The notes beneath the pieces are model-generated. The model was not told the DNA's origin. It ran no database searches and worked only from the letters and a program-made list of their open reading frames with translations. From the NCBI GenBank assembly GCA_963634825.1, contig CAVHCP010000007.1, positions 1-52,744 of the forward strand: a stretch of DNA of 52,744 nt. Reading direction: 5' to 3'. A program made the position numbers and the translations under genes. This document shows, piece by piece, positions 18,088-25,196 of the stretch. Numbering within the stretch: position 1 is the first letter of the stretch; each line of letters begins with the position of its first letter. The DNA is from Gallibacter sp963634825 (GTDB taxonomy: Bacteria > Bacillota > Clostridia > Peptostreptococcales > Anaerovoracaceae).

Positions 18088-19806
18088 ATGATAAATTACA
18101 AATCGTCGATAGCACAAATACTAAAATCAAATATCGAATTTCTTACAGAAGAGGAAATCGCATCGATGATAGAAATCCCGTCAAATGAGAAGATGGGAGA
18201 TTATGCATTCCCTTGCTTTAAGCTTGCAAAGGAGCTAAAAAAAGCACCGCCTCAAATAGCAAGCGAGCTTGCCGAAAAAATCGGTGAAAATGAGCTGTTT
18301 GAAAAGGTCGAGCAGGCGGGACCGTATCTGAATATGTTTTTGCAAAAAGAGCAATTTGTAAAAGAGCTTGTCTCTGATGTAAATAAAAACGGCGTGGATT
18401 TTGCTAAAAGCGATGTAGGCAACGGGAAGACGGTAATCGTTGAATTTTCGTCTCCTAATATAGCAAAGCCGTTTCATATCGGTCACATAAGATCAACTGT
18501 TATAGGCAATTCGATATATAAAATTTTCGAATGCCTTGGATATGATGTTGTGCGTATAAATCATCTTGGAGATTACGGTACGCAATTTGGTAAGATGATA
18601 AGCGCATATAAAAGATGGGGCAACAAAGAGGATGTCGAAAAGGAGCCTATCAAAACGCTACTCGGATATTATACGAAATTCCATGAGGAAGCCGAAAAGG
18701 ATCCGTCGCTTGAGCAGGAAGCAAGAGATATTTTTGCTCGTCTAGAAAAGGGCGAACCCGAAGAGGTCGAGCTTTGGAAGTGGTTTAGAGAGGAGTCGCT
18801 AAAGGAGTTTGCAAGAGTTTATGATATGCTCGGGATTTCGTTTGATTCGTATGCCGGCGAGTCTTTTTATTCCGATAAAATGCAACGAATTTTGGATGAG
18901 CTTAGAGAAAAGGGCTTACTTAAGGAGTCGCAGGGTGCCGAGATCGTAGATTTAAGCGAGTATGGTATGACGCCTGCGCTCGTGACAAAATCGGACGGTT
19001 CGACTCTTTACATAACGAGGGATATTGCGGCGGCAGTTTACAGAAAAGAGACATATGATTTTTATAAAAATATTTATGTTGTGGCATCACAGCAAAATTT
19101 GCATTTCCAGCAGTGGTTTAAAATAGTTGAATTGCTGGGCTATGACTGGGCAAAGGATTGCGTACATGTGCCATTTGGAATGGTCAGCCTCAAGGAAGGC
19201 ACGATGTCGACACGAAAAGGCAGAGTCGTATTTTTGGGGGATGTTTTAAATAAGGCTGTCGAAAAAACTCGTGAAATCATAATCGAAAAAGGTGCGACAA
19301 AGGACGATATCGATGAAATTGCAAAGGAAGTAGGTATCGGAGCGGTTATGTTTAACGAGCTTACAAATAACAGGATCAAGGACTATGTATTTGATTGGGA
19401 TCAGGTTTTAAATTTCGACGGAGAAACAGGTCCGTACGTGCAATATACGCATGCAAGGACATGCAGTTTGCTTAGACGGGCAGGCGAGCAGTTGGCGGCT
19501 AAGGCTCAAAACTTGCAGGGATTTGATGCTAAATATTTGGTATCGGAAAGCGCATATGCTCTTGCGAAGCTCATATATAGGATGCCTGAGGTTATAAGCG
19601 AGGCGGCGGTAAAATATGAGCCTTCAATAGTGACAAGACATACTGTTGATATAGCGCAGGCTTTTAACAGATTTTACCAAAGCGAGAGGATCATAACCGA
19701 TAACGAGGAAGAGACGATAAGTAAGCTTGCACTTGTAGTTGCGACAAAAAATGCAATAAAGTGCGGTCTTTCGCTTCTCGGGGTTAAGGCACCGGAAAAG
19801 ATGTAA
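18088..19806 (+). CDS. argS: arginyl-tRNA synthetase
   Basis: Class Ia synthetase charging tRNA-Arg. The 572-aa protein carries the N-terminal ArgRS additional domain (about 1-95), the HIGH motif in SSPNIAKPFHIGHIRST, the MSTRKG segment that stands in for KMSKS in many ArgRS, and a C-terminal DALR anticodon-binding domain with VQYTHARTCSLLRRAG. AAAAAGGAG lies just before ATG 18088, 16 bases after mutS2. No terminator is seen before the radical SAM gene that follows. Confidence 0.97.
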   Translation: MINYKSSIAQILKSNIEFLTEEEIASMIEIPSNEKMGDYAFPCFKLAKELKKAPPQIASELAEKIGENELFEKVEQAGPYLNMFLQKEQFVKELVSDVNKNGVDFAKSDVGNGKTVIVEFSSPNIAKPFHIGHIRSTVIGNSIYKIFECLGYDVVRINHLGDYGTQFGKMISAYKRWGNKEDVEKEPIKTLLGYYTKFHEEAEKDPSLEQEARDIFARLEKGEPEEVELWKWFREESLKEFARVYDMLGISFDSYAGESFYSDKMQRILDELREKGLLKESQGAEIVDLSEYGMTPALVTKSDGSTLYITRDIAAAVYRKETYDFYKNIYVVASQQNLHFQQWFKIVELLGYDWAKDCVHVPFGMVSLKEGTMSTRKGRVVFLGDVLNKAVEKTREIIIEKGATKDDIDEIAKEVGIGAVMFNELTNNRIKDYVFDWDQVLNFDGETGPYVQYTHARTCSLLRRAGEQLAAKAQNLQGFDAKYLVSESAYALAKLIYRMPEVISEAAVKYEPSIVTRHTVDIAQAFNRFYQSERIITDNEEETISKLALVVATKNAIKCGLSLLGVKAPEKM

Positions 19807-19827
19807 GACGCAAAGAAAGGAGAGCTC

Positions 19828-20706
19828 ATGAGATACGAGGGAGATATATACAGACCGCCAAGCGAGGCGAGAAGCTATCTTTTGCAGGTAACTATGGGCT
19901 GCACACATAATGAGTGCACATTTTGCCATATGTACCGCAATAAACCCTTCAAAATAAGGGATATAGATGAGGTAATAGAGGACCTTTATATGGCAAAGGA
20001 GTATTATCCGCATATAAACCGTGTCTTTTTGTGCGATGGTGACGCGCTTTGCCTTCCGACAGAAAAGCTTTTGTATATTATGGAAAAGATACATGAGATA
20101 CTTCCGGAGACGGAAAGGATCAATATGTATGCATCTCCACGAGATGTTTTAAATAAGACGCCGGATGAGCTTTTGGCATTGCACAAAGCAGGACTGCAGT
20201 TTATATATATAGGAGCGGAGTCGGGCTCGGATATAGTATTAAAGGATATAAAAAAGGGTGCAACAAGAGCGCAAATAATCGAAGCCGTAAAGAAGATAGA
20301 AAAAGCAGGTATCAATGCTTCCGTTACTTTTATCTCTGGGCTTGGCGGTAAAAAAAATTGGCGTGAGCATGCGATAGAAACAGGTACTATGATAAGCGAA
20401 ATGGGGGCATCTTATGTAGGTGTGCTGACATTGCTGCTTGATCCGAAGGCTCCGATGTATAAAGAAGTACAAGAGGGCAGGATGAAGCTTCTCACACCGC
20501 TTGAGGTTGTAGATGAGACGCTTTTGATGATGCAAAATATCAATGTGCCAAAGGAAACACCGTGCGTATTTAGGAGCAACCATGCGACTAATTATGTTAC
20601 GCTCAGGGGCAATTTGCCTGCCGACAAGGAAAAATTTATAAAACAGCTAAAGGTGGCTCTAAAGCATCCGGAGATGTTAAAGGACGAAAGATTTAGGGCG
20701 CATTAA
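19828..20706 (+). CDS. radical SAM protein with CX4CX2C cluster motif
   Basis: A 292-aa radical SAM enzyme. The cluster-binding motif is GCTHNECTFC, i.e. cysteines spaced CX4CX2C rather than the canonical CX3CX2C; related clostridial proteins share this spacing. Other landmarks are DGDALCLP, a GAESGSD segment typical of the SAM-binding face, and FISGLGG. There is no B12-binding, SPASM or TRAM domain. The reaction cannot be deduced. AAAGGAG precedes ATG 19828, 21 bases after argS, and the TPR gene follows 21 bases later, so all three are likely co-transcribed. Confidence 0.82.
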   Translation: MRYEGDIYRPPSEARSYLLQVTMGCTHNECTFCHMYRNKPFKIRDIDEVIEDLYMAKEYYPHINRVFLCDGDALCLPTEKLLYIMEKIHEILPETERINMYASPRDVLNKTPDELLALHKAGLQFIYIGAESGSDIVLKDIKKGATRAQIIEAVKKIEKAGINASVTFISGLGGKKNWREHAIETGTMISEMGASYVGVLTLLLDPKAPMYKEVQEGRMKLLTPLEVVDETLLMMQNINVPKETPCVFRSNHATNYVTLRGNLPADKEKFIKQLKVALKHPEMLKDERFRAH

Positions 20707-20727
20707 ATTGGCAAAGAGGAATACAAA

Positions 20728-21732
20728 ATGGAAAATAAAAAAGGATATACCTTTGAAAATGACAGATTGAATAAATATTTTTCAAAATATCTAAGTAGCT
20801 TTTTGTTTGTGGAATTCTCGGATGAATTTATGCAAAAGCTTGACATTACAAGCGTAGCAAAAGATGTAAAAGTGCCGATCGATCCGCATGATCTAAAAAA
20901 GTTTTCGGGTGGTGAAGGCGTTTCGACAACACAGATAGCCGAAAATATGGTTTGGGTTGTCGGCTGCGATCCCGGGTTCAAATATGCCGACGCATATAAG
21001 GAATTTATGAAGCTGTTTTTTAATGAAAGGCTTGCAGATGATATCTTTATGCGAGGTGTAGCGGCGGTAAAGGAAAACGATCTCGAAAATGCATGCATAC
21101 ATTTTAGGGCGACATTGTTTTTAGAACCGACTATGATGGCGGCGATGTACAACTATGCAAGAGTATGCAGAGAGATATATTTGTCGGCGGATGACGAGGA
21201 GACGATAGGGATTTTCAAAGCAGAAGCATTTGCTGTATTTGAAGAGCTCACTATACAGTACCCTGACTTTGATGAGCCTTATTTCTTTTTAGGATATGCC
21301 TACCTAAATATGGGACTTTATGAAAAGGCAGGACTTACATGGGAAAAGTATATGCCTATAGCTAAAAATCCGCAGGCGTTGCAGGAGATAGCAAAAAGAT
21401 TAAGAGAAATAGATATGCCACGCAAAATCGAAAGAGGTTGCAACGACATCATCAGAGGCAAGTATCAGGAAGGACTAAATGCATTATTGACATTTATTGG
21501 CAGTGATTATGATACGTGGTGGCCACTTCATTTTTATATAGCTACAGCATATGAGGAGCTTGGAAATGACGTGCTTGCCGAGGATGAGTACAAAAAGACT
21601 CTGAGGTTGAATGCCGCAAGCATAGACAGTATGGATGGTCTTATAAGGATATATAAGGCAAGAGGCGATGAGGAAAACAAACACAAGTACGAGAGAAAAA
21701 AAGAAATCGTCCTCCAAAATTATGAGCAATAA
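20728..21732 (+). CDS. TPR-repeat protein of unknown function
   Basis: A 334-aa cytoplasmic protein (no signal peptide or TM segment). From about residue 112 it is built of tetratricopeptide-like helical pairs: AAVKENDLENACIHFRATLFLEPTMMAAMYNYA, FDEPYFFLGYAYLNMG and LHFYIATAYEELGNDVLAEDEYKKTLRLNAAS-type units. The N-terminal 100 residues are unassigned. TPR proteins generally bind partners; none is identifiable. It shares the transcription unit with the radical SAM gene, which may be its functional partner. The unit ends just before the tRNA promoter. Confidence 0.72.
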   Translation: MENKKGYTFENDRLNKYFSKYLSSFLFVEFSDEFMQKLDITSVAKDVKVPIDPHDLKKFSGGEGVSTTQIAENMVWVVGCDPGFKYADAYKEFMKLFFNERLADDIFMRGVAAVKENDLENACIHFRATLFLEPTMMAAMYNYARVCREIYLSADDEETIGIFKAEAFAVFEELTIQYPDFDEPYFFLGYAYLNMGLYEKAGLTWEKYMPIAKNPQALQEIAKRLREIDMPRKIERGCNDIIRGKYQEGLNALLTFIGSDYDTWWPLHFYIATAYEELGNDVLAEDEYKKTLRLNAASIDSMDGLIRIYKARGDEENKHKYERKKEIVLQNYEQ

Positions 21733-21779
21733 TCCGTTGTTATTAGCCCGTTTTATTTGAAAGAAATAAAAAATCCATA

Positions 21780-21808
21780 TTGACATTTGCTTTGAAATAC
21801 CATATACT
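21780..21808 (+). promoter_or_regulatory. promoter of the tRNA operon
   Basis: TTGACA (21780-21785), a 17-base spacer and TATACT (21803-21808): near consensus, about 30 bases before the first tRNA. Confidence 0.85.
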
Positions 21809-21838
21809 TATCTATGTTGCTGATGAGTGACATGGCGT

Positions 21839-21913
21839 TCCAAGGTAGCTCAAAGGTGGAGCAACCGGCTGTTAACCGGTAGGCTGTGGGTTCGAGCCCC
21901 ACCCTTGGAGCCA
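21839..21913 (+). tRNA. tRNA-Asn (anticodon GTT)
   Basis: Cloverleaf visible: acceptor TCCAAGG pairs with CCTTGGA; anticodon stem CCGGC/CCGGT-type with loop CTGTTAA gives anticodon GTT; T arm GTGGG TTCGAGC CCCAC; discriminator G and encoded CCA. Length 75. Confidence 0.95.
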
Positions 21914-21926
21914 ATTTTATTATTAC

Positions 21927-22015
21927 GCCGGAGTGGCGGAATTGGCAGACGCCCAGGACTTAAAATCCTGTGCTCTTAACAGGGCGTACCGGTTCGACCC
22001 CGGTCTCCGGCACCA
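21927..22015 (+). tRNA. tRNA-Leu (anticodon TAA)
   Basis: Acceptor GCCGGAG pairs with CTCCGGC; anticodon stem CAGGA/TCCTG encloses loop CTTAAAA (anticodon TAA); a long variable arm follows, as in class II tRNAs; T arm ACCGG TTCGACC CCGGT; encoded ACCA end. Length 89. Confidence 0.95.
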
Positions 22016-22076
22016 AAGTCACTTAAAAGCTAAAATATAAAAAGCATACATAATATTGTATGCTACATACAGATGT

Positions 22077-22152
<76 letters not shown>

Positions 22153-22162
22153 TATCGAAAAT

Positions 22163-22204
22163 GAGTGTTTATAACGGATTTGCCTTATAAACACTCGTTT
22201 TTTT
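22163..22204 (+). terminator. terminator of the tRNA operon
   Basis: A perfect 12-bp stem, GAGTGTTTATAA (22163-22174) and TTATAAACACTC (22185-22196), with a 10-base loop, followed by G and a run of seven T. Confidence 0.92.
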
Positions 22205-22216
22205 ATACTTCTTTTT

Positions 22217-22242
22217 GAGCAGGCGTGGTGCTTGCTCTTTTG
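22217..22242 (+). terminator. second, weaker terminator-like hairpin
   Basis: GAGCAGGC (22217-22224) pairs with GCTTGCTC (22230-22237) with one G-T wobble; loop GTGGT; followed by TTTTG. It may act as a back-up to the tRNA operon terminator. From here to 22406 I see no gene: only AT-rich sequence with a small inverted repeat ATAATA/TATTAT near 22336-22355. Confidence 0.5.
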
Positions 22243-22406
22243 TTATGCCGGGAGGTGGTCGTTTTAGGGTTATAGGACAAAAAAACATCCGCCAAAACGC
22301 CGAAAAATTGCCCAACTAAATTAGATTAGATGGGATATAATAATTTTTTCTATTATCGTAATAATTGCGCGTTGCCAATGACACTATATCAATAAGGGCG
22401 TTAGCG

Positions 22407-22435
22407 TTGCATAAAATCCGCCGATATAGTATAAT
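22407..22435 (+). promoter_or_regulatory. promoter of the three-gene membrane cluster
   Basis: TTGCAT (22407-22412), a 17-base spacer and TATAAT (22430-22435). An 8-bp inverted repeat, ACTATATC (22382-22389) and GATATAGT (22423-22430), spans the promoter with one arm touching the -10 box; this could be an operator or chance AT-rich symmetry. Confidence 0.7.
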
Positions 22436-22487
22436 ATTTGGTAGTCTATCCGGATTTAGAAACATTAAAAAAGGAAAGGATTAACTT

Positions 22488-22946
22488 ATGGGAAGCATAC
22501 ATCTGACATTAGATATAGACCGCGTAGATCTCATAATTGCGATAGCCGTTGTAACGATAGCAATAATTGCAATTATCGGGTTTATAGCATGGCTTGTCAA
22601 GTCGAGCAAGAGAAATAAAATGCTAAAAAGTATCGACTGCAAGATGGATGAGCAATACTTTATGAGGCACGGACAAGATAGAAGTGACAGAAAGTGTGGA
22701 TGCGCCGAGCATACAAAAGAAAAAAATGTGTGCAAAAATGAGCAAAGAAAGTCACAGGTGCAGACAAAAATACAAAAAGAACATATTGATGACGAGGAGC
22801 CGGAAAATGATGTGCTTGAAGAAATTCGCAAAATGCTCGTTTCGGACAGCCATACAGATGATAATATTACAGAAAAGCCAAAAAATATCGCTAAAAGCGG
22901 TAGAGAATACAGCAGAGAAGAGATCGAAAAACTTATTGAGGATTGA
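22488..22946 (+). CDS. small membrane-anchored protein of unknown function
   Basis: A 152-aa protein that I do not recognise. Residues about 14-38 are one hydrophobic segment rich in I, A and V, followed by KSSKRNK, predicting a single TM helix with a cytoplasmic tail by the positive-inside rule. The tail is charged and has a Cys-His group (KCGCAEHTKEKNVC, about 66-79) that could bind metal, then an acidic stretch. An AAAGGAAAGGA site precedes ATG 22488. It is the first gene after the promoter at 22407 and is followed by the zinc-ribbon protein after 29 bases. Confidence 0.7.
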   Translation: MGSIHLTLDIDRVDLIIAIAVVTIAIIAIIGFIAWLVKSSKRNKMLKSIDCKMDEQYFMRHGQDRSDRKCGCAEHTKEKNVCKNEQRKSQVQTKIQKEHIDDEEPENDVLEEIRKMLVSDSHTDDNITEKPKNIAKSGREYSREEIEKLIED

Positions 22947-22975
22947 TATTATAACGAAGATTTCATGGAGGGAAC

Positions 22976-25177
22976 ATGTATTGTAAAAATTGCGGACAGT
23001 TTTTGAGCGGGAATGAAAATTTCTGTAGCAACTGTGGAGCTAAGGTCGAAGCTCCTGTAATACCTAAGGTAAATACAAATATTAGCTTAGACGACGCATT
23101 TGCCGATACAAAAATCGGTGATACCGAGCCAAAAAAAGAAGACAATATAAAAATGATGTCGCATGTAGACGGCATAACTTGGGATGTCAAGGAATTCCCG
23201 ACAGGCGAGGTAAAAAAGACTGAAGATGTAAACATGTCGTGGAAGAGCGATGATATGTTTCTTCATAATGAAATAAAAAAAGAAAAGGAGATGTTTGCAG
23301 AGGCTATGGCTCAGTTCCAAAAGGAACAGGATGCAAAGCTGAGAGCAAAGAACGCAGCCGAAAAAGACAAAGGGCTTGAGGTTTTAGATGCGCTAAAAAC
23401 AGACGAAAAGCCACAAGCGCCACAAGAGAAGTTCGCGACTATAGAAATCCCAAAGATAGATGAGGAGCAACATGTTGTCGAAATAACACAGCCGGATAAG
23501 AGTGAGATTGCGATAGAGGTTACAAATTCGGACGATGGCATCAGTGTAGAGGAAATCAAAGTTGATGAGCCTAAAATGACTTCGGTTCTTGAAGAAAAAC
23601 CTTCGCTGATAGACGAAATAGCACCGAGCGCGATCGAAACATTGAAAAATGCTGACATCGACGAAGAAAAAAAGAAGATTGATAAATTTTATACATTTAA
23701 CAGAAAAAAGGAAGAATTCCAAAAGCTATTAGACAAGGAATATGAGAGGATCGATAATGAGCTTGCGCCTGGCGGACTTGAGGAAGATATCTCAACTTTT
23801 ATGGAAGTCGAAAAGGGCACAAAGGTTGAGGGCACAACTCAGCTTGAGGAAATGGTGAAGGCGAGAACATTGTTCTTTGATGATCCGTTTTTGATTCCTA
23901 ATGAGGATTACAAGAAGGAAAAGGAACTTTCGGATAAGGCAGAAGAAAAGGATAAGGCTGCCAAAGAAGAAAAAAGCAAGAAAAAAGATAAAAAGAAAAG
24001 AAAAAATAAAAACAAAAAGCTGCACGAGACTCAGGAAGTTGCTTTAGATGATGCGGATAAGGCGCTCATAGATGAAGCTGTTATGGCAAGCAAGGAAAAC
24101 GAGGAGAAGCCTCTTGCAGAAGAAATTGCAGCAGATAATTCATTTGAGAGCGAGTCTGCCGAAGCTAAGGCAAGCGAAAGCGTGCCTGCCGAAGTTAGTG
24201 AGGAAGCAAATAAGGTAAATGAGCAGCAAACTGCTGATGAGAATACTAAAGAGGAACAGGCAGAGGCCGGAGCTGTAGTCTTTGAACCAAGCTCAAATGA
24301 GACTCTTGCGGAGGCGACGCTAAAAGAAGAAGCAGACTCAGAGCCAAAGGAAGGCAAGGTAGTAATAGAACCGACAAAAGAAAAAGCAGAAGAAAAGTCT
24401 GCCAAAAGTGAAGCTTCAAAGGACGATATTGAGGGGAAAAGCGTCGAAACACTTGCAAAAGAATTCTTTGATGATTCGGATGACGATTATAAGAAGAAAG
24501 GCAAAAAATCAAGAGCTCTTATATGGATTTTGAGCATCATACTTGTTATAACAACAGCATTGCTGATTATAAGGATAGCATTGCCTGACACTCTTATTTC
24601 AAAGCAGATGGACAGCATATCAAATAAAGTGATAGGATTTTTTAGCGGTGATGATCAGGATACTTCACAGGGCGAGCTTCAGGAGGATAAGACAGGACTT
24701 ATTCAAAATAAAATATCAGAAAATTATAAAGAATCTATCGGAAGCATCAAATATAACAGCGAAGCGGCATATGATGCGGACAAAGAATATACTAACAGTG
24801 CGATAAGTGATGCAACTTTGATTGGAAATAACGCATGGTATACAGACGGCGATGGGGTCGAAAGGTACTATGATGAGGAGCTTGTTGGAGCTGTTATAGC
24901 ACTTGAGTCGCAAAAGGTCGCATATGTAAATGACGGCGATGAGAAGGTTTTAAAAATGGTTGCAGATGGCAGCGACTATAAGAGCACTCTCGAAAGCCTA
25001 AAAAAGGACAATAGCAAGTTTGAGTTTACGACATTGCAAATAGGTGATATAAGGGTCAATGGAGATTCGTATTTTGTTTGGGTAATAGAGACAATAAACG
25101 GAAAGGATTCAAATAAAATTTACGAATTCAAGGAAAAAGATCACAAGCTGTATGTTGTAACAGAGTATGACGATTAG
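22976..25177 (+). CDS. zinc-ribbon, single-TM protein with long acidic/KE-rich middle
   Basis: A 733-aa protein. It starts with a zinc ribbon (C3, C6, C17, C20), continues with about 480 residues of low-complexity, strongly charged sequence rich in E, K, D, A and S (a basic KKKDKKKRKNKNKK block near residue 330-347 interrupts the acidic run), then one TM helix (about 512-537), then an extracytoplasmic domain of about 190 residues with no motif I recognise. The zinc ribbon-TM-extracytoplasmic plan recalls TcaA-like envelope proteins, but the middle is far longer. GGAGGG lies before ATG 22976. It sits between a small membrane protein and a UPF0182 protein. Confidence 0.75.
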   Translation: MYCKNCGQFLSGNENFCSNCGAKVEAPVIPKVNTNISLDDAFADTKIGDTEPKKEDNIKMMSHVDGITWDVKEFPTGEVKKTEDVNMSWKSDDMFLHNEIKKEKEMFAEAMAQFQKEQDAKLRAKNAAEKDKGLEVLDALKTDEKPQAPQEKFATIEIPKIDEEQHVVEITQPDKSEIAIEVTNSDDGISVEEIKVDEPKMTSVLEEKPSLIDEIAPSAIETLKNADIDEEKKKIDKFYTFNRKKEEFQKLLDKEYERIDNELAPGGLEEDISTFMEVEKGTKVEGTTQLEEMVKARTLFFDDPFLIPNEDYKKEKELSDKAEEKDKAAKEEKSKKKDKKKRKNKNKKLHETQEVALDDADKALIDEAVMASKENEEKPLAEEIAADNSFESESAEAKASESVPAEVSEEANKVNEQQTADENTKEEQAEAGAVVFEPSSNETLAEATLKEEADSEPKEGKVVIEPTKEKAEEKSAKSEASKDDIEGKSVETLAKEFFDDSDDDYKKKGKKSRALIWILSIILVITTALLIIRIALPDTLISKQMDSISNKVIGFFSGDDQDTSQGELQEDKTGLIQNKISENYKESIGSIKYNSEAAYDADKEYTNSAISDATLIGNNAWYTDGDGVERYYDEELVGAVIALESQKVAYVNDGDEKVLKMVADGSDYKSTLESLKKDNSKFEFTTLQIGDIRVNGDSYFVWVIETINGKDSNKIYEFKEKDHKLYVVTEYDD

Positions 25178-25196
25178 TTAAATACGGAGGAAGGGT

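Noticed and set aside
22684..22986. Plus-strand 100-codon frame overlapping the 152-aa membrane protein gene
   Set aside because: It starts inside that gene in another frame, has no ribosome binding site and shows no domain.
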